Below are positions 20,964 through 28,924 of a stretch of DNA of 64,000 bases, in pieces (the stretch's first letter is position 1; each line of letters begins with the position of its first letter). The stretch is from the NCBI GenBank assembly GCA_030646295.1, contig JAUSND010000019.1, forward strand, positions 124,001 to 188,000, given 5' to 3'. The position numbers were made by a program, and so were the translations under genes. The notes beneath the pieces were generated by a model, which worked only from the letters and a program-made list of their open reading frames with translations, did not search any database and was not told where the DNA came from. Source of the stretch: Moraxellaceae bacterium (lineage in GTDB: Bacteria > Pseudomonadota > Gammaproteobacteria > Pseudomonadales > Moraxellaceae).

Positions 20964-22225
20964 TGAGCAATCTTTTCAAAAGTGTGATGGGCTGGGTGGA
21001 TGCGCGCTTTCCCGCGACAGAAACCTACGAATATCACATGTCGAAGTACTACGCCCCGAAGAACTTCAACTTCTGGTACTTCTTCGGCGTGCTGTCCATG
21101 CTGGTGCTGGTCAACCAGCTGGCCACCGGTATCTGGCTGACCATGTTCTATACGCCGGATGCCAATACCGCGTATGACGCGGTTGCCGGCTACATCATGT
21201 ATGACGTCGAGTACGGCTGGCTGCTGCGTTACATGCACTCCACCGGTGCGTCGGCATTCTTCGTGGTGGTCTACCTGCACATGTTCCGTGGCCTGCTCTA
21301 CGGCTCCTACCGCAAGCCGCGTGAGCTGCTGTGGATTTTCGGCATGCTGATTTACCTCTGCCTGATGGCTGAAGGCTTCTTCGGTTATGTGCTGCCATGG
21401 GGCAACATGTCCTACTGGGGCGCACAGGTGATCGTGAACCTCGCCGGTGCTGTGCCGTTTGTTGGTGGTGCGCTGGTTGAGTGGGTGCGTGGTGACTACC
21501 TGATTTCAGGCGCCACACTGAACCGCTTCTTTGCCCTGCATGTGGTTGCCATTCCGCTGGTGTTGGTCGCCCTGGTGTTCATGCACCTGGTGGCACTGCA
21601 TCACGTAGGCTCCAACAATCCTGATGGTATCGAGATCAAGAAGAACAAGGGCCCGGATGGCAAGCCGCTGGACGGCATCCCGTTCCACCCCTATTACACC
21701 GTGCATGACCTGGTCGGCATCGTGGTCTTCCTGATGGTGTTCTGCACCGTGATCTTCTTCTTCCCGGATGGCGGCGGCTATTTCCTCGAGCGTCCGAACT
21801 TCGAAGCGGCCAACCCGCTGAAGACGCCAGCACACATTGCCCCGGTGTGGTACTACACGCCCTTCTACGCAATGTTGCGTGCCATGCCCTCGATCGCCGG
21901 TTCGGCTTTCCCTGGCGTGGTCGTGATGGGTGGTGCCATTGCCATCATGTTCGTGCTGCCATGGCTGGATCGCAGCCCGGTGAAGTCCATTCGCTACAAG
22001 GGCTGGATGAGCAAGGTGTGGCTGGGTATTTTTGTTGTCAGCTTCGTGATTCTTGGTTATCTGGGTGTGGTGCCTTCAAGCGGCACAACGTTCGGTATTC
22101 CGAATACACCGCTGGCACAGATACTGACTGCCCTGTACTTCCTGTACTTCCTGCTTATGCCTGTCTATACATCGATCGAAAAATGCAAACCGGTGCCTGA
22201 GCGTCTGACCGGGGGGAGCCACTGA
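20960..22225 (+). CDS. petB: Cytochrome b subunit of the bc1 complex
   Basis: Eight-helix membrane subunit carrying hemes bL and bH and both quinone sites. The 421-aa length and the C-terminal domain show this is a full-length cytochrome b, not the split b6/subunit IV form. Heme-ligand regions are visible as MHSTGASAFFVVVYLHMFRG (about 92-112) and ALHVVAIPLVLVALVFMHL (about 193-212). ATG codons at 20960 and 20963 are both possible; the first overlaps the petA stop. Its stop overlaps the petC ATG. Confidence 0.97.
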   Translation: MMSNLFKSVMGWVDARFPATETYEYHMSKYYAPKNFNFWYFFGVLSMLVLVNQLATGIWLTMFYTPDANTAYDAVAGYIMYDVEYGWLLRYMHSTGASAFFVVVYLHMFRGLLYGSYRKPRELLWIFGMLIYLCLMAEGFFGYVLPWGNMSYWGAQVIVNLAGAVPFVGGALVEWVRGDYLISGATLNRFFALHVVAIPLVLVALVFMHLVALHHVGSNNPDGIEIKKNKGPDGKPLDGIPFHPYYTVHDLVGIVVFLMVFCTVIFFFPDGGGYFLERPNFEAANPLKTPAHIAPVWYYTPFYAMLRAMPSIAGSAFPGVVVMGGAIAIMFVLPWLDRSPVKSIRYKGWMSKVWLGIFVVSFVILGYLGVVPSSGTTFGIPNTPLAQILTALYFLYFLLMPVYTSIEKCKPVPERLTGGSH

Positions 22226-22893
22226 TGAAAAAGCTGATTGCTTTCGTCCTTCTCGCCCTGTCTCCGCTGGTGGCACAGGCCTCGGCCGGTGGTGAGTGCG
22301 GAGAGCTCAAGCATTGCCTGCATGCGCCTGTGAATGCACAGGACAAGGTATCCCTGCAGAGCGGTGCCAAGCTGTTCCTGAGCTACTGTGCCGGTTGCCA
22401 CAGTGCCAAGTACATCCGTTATGACCGCATGGCCAACGATTTGAAGATTGATCCGAAGCTGGTTGCCGAGTACATGATGTTCACCACCGACAAGGTGGGT
22501 GAAACGATTGATCCGAAAACCCCGCCGAAGGACCAGGCCAAGTGGTTCGGTGCACCACCACCAGACCTGAGCGTGGAGACACGTCTGCGCTCGCCTGACT
22601 GGGTTTACTCCTATCTGCTGTCGTTCTATCCGGATGATGCCCGTCCTTATGGTGTGAACAACAAGGTCTTCAAGGATGTGGCTATGCCGCATGTGCTTGC
22701 CGATCTTGAGCAGGATCTCAAGCCCGAAGAGTTCAAGCAGTCCGTTGGAGACCTCGTGAACTTCATGGCGTACATGGCCGACCCGGTAAAGGTCGAGCGT
22801 GAACGTATCGGCGTCTGGGTACTGTTTTTCCTGTTTGTGTTGCTGATCCCGGTCTGGTTCCTGAACAAGGAATACTGGAAGGACGTCAAGTAA
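22225..22893 (+). CDS. petC: Cytochrome c1 subunit of the bc1 complex
   Basis: Membrane-anchored c-type cytochrome accepting electrons from the Rieske protein. The 222-aa product has a signal peptide (about 1-19), the heme attachment motif CAGCH at 55-59, an AMPHVLADLEQ region carrying the likely axial Met, and one C-terminal transmembrane anchor (about 195-213) ending in a short basic tail. It completes the petABC operon and is followed by an inverted-repeat terminator candidate. Confidence 0.96.
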   Translation: MKKLIAFVLLALSPLVAQASAGGECGELKHCLHAPVNAQDKVSLQSGAKLFLSYCAGCHSAKYIRYDRMANDLKIDPKLVAEYMMFTTDKVGETIDPKTPPKDQAKWFGAPPPDLSVETRLRSPDWVYSYLLSFYPDDARPYGVNNKVFKDVAMPHVLADLEQDLKPEEFKQSVGDLVNFMAYMADPVKVERERIGVWVLFFLFVLLIPVWFLNKEYWKDVK

Positions 22894-22902
22894 GACATCG
22901 AG

Positions 22903-22925
22903 CGCCCGGGCATGCCCGGGCGTTT
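22903..22925 (+). terminator. Inverted repeat after petC
   Basis: CGCCCGGGCATGCCCGGGCG is a perfect 20-bp palindrome starting 9 bp after the petC stop and followed only by TTTCGTC. The stem is very stable but the T-tract is weak. Confidence 0.65.
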
Positions 22926-23033
22926 CGTCTGGACCTGCCCTGGCAGGTACCGAGGGCGCGAGTTTTCGCTGCCCTTTTTGTGTTTTGAGCCTGACGAAAT
23001 CGTCAAGGCTCCTCGTTAGACTGGAGTGCAAGC

Positions 23034-23672
23034 ATGGGTGTGGTTACCCGCCGTTCCTCGATGACTTTTTATTCGGATGGATCCGATCATTACAGCCATC
23101 GTGTGCGCATTGTCCTCGCCGAGAAAGGCGTGTCTGTGGATGTCGTGAATGTCACGTCCTCCAACAAGCCGGAAGATCTTGCCGATCTTAACCCCTACAA
23201 CAGCCTTCCTACCCTGGTGGATCGTGAGCTTTCGCTCTATGAAACCAAGATCATGATGGAGTATCTGGACGAGCGCTTCCCGCACCCGCCATTGCTGCCG
23301 GTGTATCCGGTTGCGCGTGCCCAGAATCGTCTGCTTGCCTACCGCATCGAGCGCGACTGGTGCCCGCATGTGGACCTGCTTCTGGGTAACAAGGGCAAGG
23401 ATACGGCAGCAACGGCCAAGGCTCGCAAGGAGCTCCGTGACAGCCTTATCACCATTGCCCCGATTTTTTCGGAAAAGCCGTTTTTCATGAGCGACGAGTT
23501 CACTCTTGTTGACTGCATCGCGGCGCCGATTTTTTGGCGTCTGCCGCTGATGGAAATCGAACTGCCGGAAAAGCAGTGCAAGTTCATGCTCAAGTACATG
23601 GATCGCCTGTTTGCACGTGAGGCATTCCTGGCTAGTCTTTCTGATATCGAGCGCGACATGCGTAATGCCTGA
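23034..23672 (+). CDS. sspA: Stringent starvation protein A
   Basis: RNA polymerase-associated protein with a glutathione S-transferase fold; in E. coli and Pseudomonas it affects acid and stress gene expression and virulence. The 212-aa product has the thioredoxin-like N-terminal domain (MTFYSDGSDHYSHRVRIVLAEKGV, about 10-33) and an all-helical C-terminal domain. The conserved PYNSLPTLVDRELSLYET segment is present. It lies between petC and sspB, the common gammaproteobacterial order. Confidence 0.96.
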   Translation: MGVVTRRSSMTFYSDGSDHYSHRVRIVLAEKGVSVDVVNVTSSNKPEDLADLNPYNSLPTLVDRELSLYETKIMMEYLDERFPHPPLLPVYPVARAQNRLLAYRIERDWCPHVDLLLGNKGKDTAATAKARKELRDSLITIAPIFSEKPFFMSDEFTLVDCIAAPIFWRLPLMEIELPEKQCKFMLKYMDRLFAREAFLASLSDIERDMRNA

Positions 23673-23692
23673 TTACGTCTGGCGTTGCTGTT

Positions 23693-23722
23693 AAAAAAGG
23701 GATGGCATGCCATCCCTTTTTT
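23693..23722. terminator. Bidirectional terminator between sspA and sspB
   Basis: A 30-bp perfect palindrome: AAAAAAGGGATGGCA followed by TGCCATCCCTTTTTT. It lies 20 bp after sspA and 30 bp before the sspB ATG, so sspB must be reached by read-through or from its own promoter. Confidence 0.9.
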
Positions 23723-23752
23723 CATGTGAAGCAGGTTCTTCTGTAGGGAGAA

Positions 23753-24148
23753 ATGGGCGTGACACCCAGCAGACCTTATCTGGTACGGGCTATCTACGAA
23801 TGGCTCAATGACAATGAGCTGACGCCGCATGTGCTGGTCGATGTGGCCAGGCCTGGCGTACAGGTGCCGGTGGCCTATGTTCAGGATGGCCGCATTGTTC
23901 TGAACATTGCTCCCGGGGCCGTGCGTGACCTGCTCATCCACAATGATGCCCTGAGTTTCTCGGCCCGTTTTGGTGGAGTGCCTATGCAGATACACGCGCC
24001 CATGGCGGCGGTATTGGCAATATATGCACGGGAAAACGGACAGGGCATGTTCTTTGATGAAGACGAGAATTTTCCGCCGGACGATGGTGGTGACGAGCCA
24101 CCTGAGCCGGAGAAGCCGGTACGCCCGACATTGAGGGTGGTGAAGTAG
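23753..24148 (+). CDS. sspB: ClpXP adaptor protein SspB
   Basis: Adaptor that delivers ssrA-tagged proteins to the ClpXP protease. The 131-aa product has the substrate-binding beta domain (about 1-105), with SRPYLVRAIYEWLNDNELTP at the start, then an acidic, proline-rich flexible linker. It ends RPTLRVVK, which matches the XB motif that docks on ClpX. Length is slightly under that of E. coli SspB, with the shortening in the linker. Confidence 0.96.
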   Translation: MGVTPSRPYLVRAIYEWLNDNELTPHVLVDVARPGVQVPVAYVQDGRIVLNIAPGAVRDLLIHNDALSFSARFGGVPMQIHAPMAAVLAIYARENGQGMFFDEDENFPPDDGGDEPPEPEKPVRPTLRVVK

Positions 24149-24186
24149 CCCATGAAAAAGCCCGCTTTCGCGGGCTTTTTCATGGG
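24149..24186. terminator. Bidirectional terminator between sspB and dolP
   Basis: CCCATGAAAAAGCCCGC and GCGGGCTTTTTCATGGG pair perfectly over 17 bp around TTTC, with T-tracts on both strands. It separates two convergent genes. Confidence 0.92.
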
Positions 24187-24193
24187 TGCAAGT

Positions 24194-24799
24194 TTAGCTG
24201 CTCTTTGCCGCTGAACTTGCAGGCTGGGTGTCAGGCAGGTAGTCCAGCATTTTGATGATTTTCTGCACGCCACCCACCTGACTGATGATCAGGACCGCCT
24301 TGTCGGCTTCGGCCGCTGTCAGCTTGCCCATCAGGTAAACGGTACCACCGACCGTAAAGACCTTGGTGCGAGAAGAGGGGAAGCCTTTTTCCAGTGTGAG
24401 CGCGGTACGGATGCGGGTTGAAATGAGGCCGTCATTGGTGCGCTCGCCATAGTAGCTTGCCTCTGCAATGATCAGCTCGTTATGCACCTGTTTGACTTCG
24501 GCAATCCTGCGCACAACCTCTTCGGCCTTCTGTTTCAGTTCTTCGTTCTGGACCTGTCCGGCCAGCAATACGCTGTTGTAAAAGCTGATGACATTGACAT
24601 TGGCCTCGCGGAAGCGCGCATCGGACTTGATGATGTTGACCTCGGCCGTTGTCTCGATGTTGCTGTCATCAAGGCTCATGCTGAATGTGCGCTCGCCGGG
24701 AGACAGCCCGATAGGCTCGGGACCGGTGGCGCTGGCAATCAGGCTGCTACAGCCTGACACCATCATCGCGAGAGAAAGTGCAGCAATAATCCTATACAT
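24194..24799 (-). CDS. dolP: BON-domain outer-membrane lipoprotein (DolP/YraP family)
   Basis: Dual BON-domain lipoprotein; in E. coli DolP (YraP) supports outer-membrane integrity and BAM function. The 201-aa precursor has a lipoprotein signal with lipobox VSGC (Cys near residue 18), then two BON domains (about 45-115 and 122-190), each with the expected alpha-beta pattern. Two adjacent ATG codons at 24802 and 24799 are available; the second has better spacing from GGAG. The start lies inside the 3' end of the SIS-domain gene, so translation is coupled. Confidence 0.92.
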   Translation of the reverse strand: MYRIIAALSLAMMVSGCSSLIASATGPEPIGLSPGERTFSMSLDDSNIETTAEVNIIKSDARFREANVNVISFYNSVLLAGQVQNEELKQKAEEVVRRIAEVKQVHNELIIAEASYYGERTNDGLISTRIRTALTLEKGFPSSRTKVFTVGGTVYLMGKLTAAEADKAVLIISQVGGVQKIIKMLDYLPDTQPASSAAKSS

Positions 24800-25382
24800 C
24801 ATTTGCTCCGAAGAATTCGCGATCAATAAGATCGCAACAGCAATTAAGCACAAACAACTGGGCCTCATGAACGCGGGCAAAGCTGTTGCCAGGCAGGCGC
24901 AGGTGAATGTCATCCGGTCGCATGTTGCGACCAAGCTCGCCACCCTCTTCGCCGGTGAGGGCCAGTACCTTGCCGCCAACAGATTGCATCACTCGGGCCG
25001 CTTGCACCACGTTGGCCGCATTGCCGCTTGCGCTGAGTGCCAGCAGCAGGTCGCCTGGACGGGCAAGGGCCTGCAGTGGTCGGGCAAATACATCCTGAAA
25101 GCTGACATCGGCAGCAATGGCCGTCAGTACGGCGCTGTCCTGGCCGAGCATGATGACCGGAAATGCGGGTCGTTCACGCTCGTAGCGGTTGGCCAGTTTG
25201 CTGGCGAAGCTCAGGGCATTGGCGGCCGAGGCGCCGTTGCCACAACAGAAAATGCGCTGATCCTGCATGAGGCTGTCAACCATGAGCTGCGCCAGCGTGA
25301 CAACGTCAGTGATTCGGGTTTCAGCAATTGCCGTCAGTGTCTGCAGGCTGTCGCCAGTAAGGGTGAGTATCCGGTTCTGCAT
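24792..25382 (-). CDS. diaA: SIS-domain phosphoheptose isomerase-like protein (DiaA/GmhA type)
   Basis: Sugar-isomerase-fold protein related to GmhA. The copy between yraN and yraP is DiaA in E. coli, which binds DnaA and stimulates initiation at oriC. The 196-aa product has a helical N-terminus, CGNGASAANALSFASKLANR (about 47-66) and the phosphate-binding loop ALSASGNAANV (about 114-124). Synteny favours DiaA. Some bacteria use this protein as the sole GmhA for heptose synthesis, so the function is not settled by sequence. Confidence 0.88.
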   Translation of the reverse strand: MQNRILTLTGDSLQTLTAIAETRITDVVTLAQLMVDSLMQDQRIFCCGNGASAANALSFASKLANRYERERPAFPVIMLGQDSAVLTAIAADVSFQDVFARPLQALARPGDLLLALSASGNAANVVQAARVMQSVGGKVLALTGEEGGELGRNMRPDDIHLRLPGNSFARVHEAQLFVLNCCCDLIDREFFGANDV

Positions 25383-25390
25383 GAGCGGGT

Positions 25391-25786
25391 TCAGGTGGTA
25401 AAGGCATCAGGTAGCCAGTCGATCTGCCAGCTGTGCTGAAGACGCTGGAGCGTGACGACGTCAAAGCGGCAGTCGTGATTGTAGAACTGCGGATGATGGT
25501 GGAGAAAAGCCCTTGCGCATGCAATTACTTTTTGTTGCTTGGCGTAAGTGATGCTGCCAGCCGCACCGCCAAAGGCCTCGTGCCGACGCATGCGGACTTC
25601 GACAAAAAGCAGCCGGTTCTGATGCGTCATGACGAGGTCAATTTCTCCGCGCCGGCTACGGTAGTTGGCGCAGACAAACTGGCAGCCATGCTGTTCGAGG
25701 TGACGGCGCGCAGATAGTTCTGCCTCAGCGCCGGCTTGCTGCCGGTCGGGGAGGCTCGGGGGTGAACAGGGTGGTTGCCATTCCAT
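25391..25786 (-). CDS. yraN: YraN-family endonuclease-like protein (UPF0102)
   Basis: Conserved protein with a restriction-endonuclease-like fold of the Holliday-junction-resolvase type; cellular role unproven. The 131-aa product has GAEAELSARRHLEQHGCQFV (about 18-37), YRSRRGEIDLV with the putative metal-binding Glu-Ile-Asp, and FVEVRMR, the ExK/ExR-like position where Arg replaces the more usual Lys. The ATG at 25786 overlaps the 3' end of lpoA by 62 bp; the longer in-frame extension inside lpoA has no family match. An 8-bp gap separates it from the SIS gene. Confidence 0.9.
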   Translation of the reverse strand: MEWQPPCSPPSLPDRQQAGAEAELSARRHLEQHGCQFVCANYRSRRGEIDLVMTHQNRLLFVEVRMRRHEAFGGAAGSITYAKQQKVIACARAFLHHHPQFYNHDCRFDVVTLQRLQHSWQIDWLPDAFTT

Positions 25787-26813
25787 GGCGTATCTCCGCA
25801 CAGCTGGGAAGACGGACAAGCTGGCCCTTTTCATCAAGATGGAGCAGGCCGGTACGTAACGGGAGTGCGCTGCCGCGCTGCAGGGCTGCAATGGAGTGCA
25901 GCACGTTCCAGGCATCTGCACCAAGGGCATAAAGCCGGTCATGACTGGCCGCCGGACGTGGCTGAGCCGCGTACAATGCGGCTTGCTCGGGGCGCTCGCC
26001 TTCCAGCAGCCAGGGCAGCCCACAAAATGCCACGCCCTCCATGTCCTGCTGTGTGGCGTCGTCGGCACCTGGGTCCCAGGCGGCAGAAAGGGTGAACAGG
26101 GGGAGGGTGTTATTGTAATAGGTCAGCGCCGGCTGCACCTGGCTGGCAATAGCCGGGCTGGCCAGAAAGAAGCCGTCACTGTTTCCGGCAGCGTCCTTCA
26201 GTATTTTGACTGATGCCGCCACACCGCCTTTTTGTGTGGCATCAAGGACATGCCTGGGTGCCCTGGTGAGGTCGAACGCTAGCCATGCTGCGTCGAACAG
26301 CTGGAGAAAGCGCGTGGCGCCCGTGTCGGATGCCAGAAACAGCAGATGCGGACGTCGTATGCCACGCTTGTGCATCCACAAGGCCAGCGTGGCAATTTCA
26401 TCTTCGGGGGCGAGTGCCATCTGGAGCAGGTTGGTCTGGTCGCCTTCGGCACGGTTCAGGGCAATCACGGGAACGGGCGGGCTGCCGGCGTTCAGCAGTG
26501 CCTGTACCTGTTCACGCTCCAGCGGACCAATGATGGCATCGGCACCATTCGCGACGGCTTCGGCAACCAGTGCAGGGGCAGATACATCACTGCTGTCATA
26601 AAAACGCAGCCGAGGGCTATCGGTGCGGGTCTGGCTGTCCTGATAATACGCAGCCAGCAGACCGTCACGAATGGTCTGGGCAACCTGGGTCAGCCGTCCC
26701 TTTTGAGGCAGCAGGATGGCAACCTCATCAACAGGCGCGGCGTGGGCAGGGATTGTCAGTCCGGCTGTCAGGGCGATCAGCAGGCCGATGCACCGGCCAA
26801 TAGTGGAATACAT
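25725..26813 (-). CDS. Truncated LpoA-like penicillin-binding protein activator
   Basis: Resembles the C-terminal domain of LpoA, the outer-membrane lipoprotein that activates PBP1A. The 362-aa product has a signal peptide ending TIPAHA (about residue 24) and then goes straight into a periplasmic-binding-like domain (EVAILLPQKGRLTQVAQTIRDG onward, with ADAIIGPLEREQV and ALGADAWNVL). E. coli LpoA is roughly twice as long, with an N-terminal TPR-like domain absent here. No lipobox cysteine follows the signal, so it looks soluble and periplasmic. It is divergent from rsmI with 19 bp between start codons, as in classical yraM-yraL. Confidence 0.85.
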   Translation of the reverse strand: MYSTIGRCIGLLIALTAGLTIPAHAAPVDEVAILLPQKGRLTQVAQTIRDGLLAAYYQDSQTRTDSPRLRFYDSSDVSAPALVAEAVANGADAIIGPLEREQVQALLNAGSPPVPVIALNRAEGDQTNLLQMALAPEDEIATLALWMHKRGIRRPHLLFLASDTGATRFLQLFDAAWLAFDLTRAPRHVLDATQKGGVAASVKILKDAAGNSDGFFLASPAIASQVQPALTYYNNTLPLFTLSAAWDPGADDATQQDMEGVAFCGLPWLLEGERPEQAALYAAQPRPAASHDRLYALGADAWNVLHSIAALQRGSALPLRTGLLHLDEKGQLVRLPSCAEIRHGMATTLFTPEPPRPAASRR

Positions 26814-26832
26814 GGGGCACACAGGGGCAATC

Positions 26833-27675
26833 ATGCAAAAGAAGGGCGTACTGTATGTGGTGGCGACGCCTATTGGCAATCTGGACGACTGGAGTCCGCG
26901 TGCTGTTGCCACGCTGAAGGCGGTGTCGGTGGTGGCGGCGGAAGATACACGGCACTCCGGGAGGCTGTTGCAGCATTTCAATATTCCGACGCGGCTGGTG
27001 GCTGTGCATGACCATAACGAAGCCGGTCGGGTGCAGGGTTTGCTGGACCAGCTGGGGCGTGGTGATGACATTGCCCTCATCTCCGATGCCGGCACGCCGC
27101 TAATCAGTGATCCCGGCTACCGGCTGGTGGCGGCGGCACAGTCGGCTGGCCTGCGAGTGGTTCCTGTGCCTGGTGCCTGTGCCGCAATTGCGGCACTGTC
27201 GGCGGCAGGTTTGCCTTCTGACCGCTTCATTTTTGAGGGCTTCCTGCCGGCAAAGACGGCAGGCCGTCGTGAGCGCCTGCGGCAACTCGCGGGGGAGACC
27301 CGCACATTGATGTTCTATGAGGCGCCGCATCGCATTGTGGAGTGCCTGCAGGACATGGTGGCGGTGCTGGGGGCTGAAAGGCGCATTGTGCTGGCGCGTG
27401 AGCTGACCAAGACATTCGAAACCGTACGTCAGTACTCACTTACTGAGATGCTGGCGTGGGTAAGCACTGATCCGGATCAGCAGCGTGGTGAAATCGTGCT
27501 GGTGCTGGAGGGGTTGCCAGATGCCGTGGGTGAGCAGGACTGGCAAGAGGCGGACCGTGTGCTTGGCATCCTGCTGGAGGAGCTACCTGTAAAGCAGGCC
27601 GCAGCATTGGCGGCCAGCATTACCGGGCTCAAGAAAAATGCGCTGTATGAGCGCGCGCTCGGTCTGAAGGGCTGA
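26833..27675 (+). CDS. rsmI: 16S rRNA (cytidine1402-2'-O)-methyltransferase RsmI
   Basis: SAM-dependent methyltransferase of the tetrapyrrole-methylase fold that modifies C1402 of 16S rRNA in the decoding centre. The 280-aa product has the N-terminal signature LYVVATPIGNLDD, the SDAGTPLISDPG loop (about 83-94) and the family C-terminal helical domain. The ATG at 26833 (MQKKGVLYVV) is chosen; in-frame extension upstream runs through the lpoA start region. It is divergent from the LpoA-like gene. Confidence 0.95.
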   Translation: MQKKGVLYVVATPIGNLDDWSPRAVATLKAVSVVAAEDTRHSGRLLQHFNIPTRLVAVHDHNEAGRVQGLLDQLGRGDDIALISDAGTPLISDPGYRLVAAAQSAGLRVVPVPGACAAIAALSAAGLPSDRFIFEGFLPAKTAGRRERLRQLAGETRTLMFYEAPHRIVECLQDMVAVLGAERRIVLARELTKTFETVRQYSLTEMLAWVSTDPDQQRGEIVLVLEGLPDAVGEQDWQEADRVLGILLEELPVKQAAALAASITGLKKNALYERALGLKG

Positions 27676-27693
27676 TTTCAGTCTGTCTTGTCC

Positions 27694-27722
27694 TTGTGTC
27701 CGGGCGGACTCCTGCGTAATCT
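27694..27722 (+). promoter_or_regulatory. rnpB promoter
   Basis: TTGTGT (27694-27699) and TAATCT (27717-27722) are spaced by 17 bp. The predicted start, 7-8 bp downstream, coincides with the 5' end of the RNase P RNA at 27730. Confidence 0.7.
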
Positions 27723-27729
27723 CCGCGCC

Positions 27730-28080
<351 letters not shown>

Positions 28081-28092
28081 CTTTTTTCATTT

Positions 28093-28136
28093 GTGGCAGG
28101 TTTCCCTGCCACCACCCTTGCCGGCGCAATGCCGGC
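28093..28136 (+). other. Tandem hairpins downstream of rnpB
   Basis: GTGGCAGG-TTTC-CCTGCCAC (28093-28112) and GCCGGC-GCAAT-GCCGGC (28120-28136) form two adjacent stems just after the rnpB T-run. No strong T-tract follows. They may help 3' processing or act as a boundary before mraZ. Confidence 0.45.
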
Positions 28137-28140
28137 GGCA

Positions 28141-28362
28141 CGCTGGCCTTTGGCAATGCGCGGGTTAAAGCCTCTTGTTTCGAGTAAAGAAAACGAAATA
28201 ACTAAAAATTCTTAAGAATAAATGGCGTCATATTCGGCTTTAAGACGCGTTTGCAAGCCATTGTTTTTAAAGGCGTTGATCTTTGCTGTTATTCCGCACA
28301 GTAGTTTGTAACCCATTGATTATTAATGGTTTTATTGCCTCTTATAACGCCCCGGTCCTTCC
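28141..28362. other. AT-rich non-coding stretch upstream of mraZ
   Basis: This 220-bp stretch is visibly richer in A and T than the rest of the window (for example AACGAAATAACTAAAAATTC and TTGTTTTTAAAGG). No start-stop frame with a ribosome binding site or RNA family is evident. It could be an upstream region that stimulates the mraZ promoter or a site for a nucleoid protein. Confidence 0.5.
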
Positions 28363-28392
28363 TTGACGCTAAAGCCAATCGATCTCTATAGT
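28363..28392 (+). promoter_or_regulatory. Main dcw cluster promoter (PmraZ)
   Basis: TTGACG (28363-28368) and TATAGT (28387-28392), each one mismatch from consensus, are separated by 18 bp. Transcription would start near 28399, giving a leader of about 68 nt before the mraZ GTG. No comparably strong promoter is evident before the end of the cluster. Confidence 0.75.
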
Positions 28393-28402
28393 TCGCTGCA
28401 AG

Positions 28403-28437
28403 TGGTGAAAAGTGCAGTTTTGTGGCGAATTCTGGAA
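28403..28437 (+). promoter_or_regulatory. Candidate MraZ operator: four TGNNN repeats at 10-bp spacing
   Basis: TGGTG, TGCAG, TGGCG and TGGAA begin at 28403, 28413, 28423 and 28433. Each is separated by exactly 5 bp (AAAAG, TTTTG, AATTC). E. coli MraZ binds TGGGN repeats with 5-bp spacers just downstream of its promoter, and the position and period match here although the third G is not kept. Confidence 0.55.
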
Positions 28438-28466
28438 GAAAACTCCAAGCGAGTGGATGACGCATC

Positions 28467-28922
28467 GTGTTCAGAGGTTACGACGAGCTCAATATGGACG
28501 CCAAGGGGCGCATCGGTTTACCGACGCGCTACCACGAGCGTGTGCTCGCTGCGTGCCAGGGCAAGTTCGTTGTCACTGTCGATCTCACGGAAAACTGCCT
28601 GGCACTCTACCCCCTGCACGAGTGGGAAACCATCGAGGCAGGCCTTGGCAAGTTGCCGGTGTCCAACCCCAATTCGCAGAAGATCAAGCGCCGGCTGATC
28701 GGTTATGCAACCGAAGTCAGTCTGGATGCTACGGGTCGCCTGCTCCTCAGCCCCGAGTTACGCGCCTTTGCCGGTCTTGAGAAGGCCATTGTGCTGACCG
28801 GCCAAGGCAAGAAGTGTGAAATATGGGACAAGCAGGCCTGGGACAAGCTCCAGGCTGAAACCGGTGTCGCAGATTTCTCTGCGCCGGAGCTTGCCGCCGC
28901 CCTCGATAGTCTGGCCTTGTAA
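28467..28922 (+). CDS. mraZ: Transcriptional regulator MraZ
   Basis: DNA-binding protein that in E. coli represses its own dcw promoter and antagonises RsmH. The 151-aa product has two SpoVT-AbrB-type domains with the repeats [15 protein letters not shown] (about 8-22) and [16 protein letters not shown] (about 81-96). The start is a GTG, giving [11 protein letters not shown], which matches the family. It is the first gene of the dcw cluster and ends 2 bp before rsmH. Confidence 0.96.
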   Translation: MFRGYDELNMDAKGRIGLPTRYHERVLAACQGKFVVTVDLTENCLALYPLHEWETIEAGLGKLPVSNPNSQKIKRRLIGYATEVSLDATGRLLLSPELRAFAGLEKAIVLTGQGKKCEIWDKQAWDKLQAETGVADFSAPELAAALDSLAL

Positions 28923-28924
28923 TC

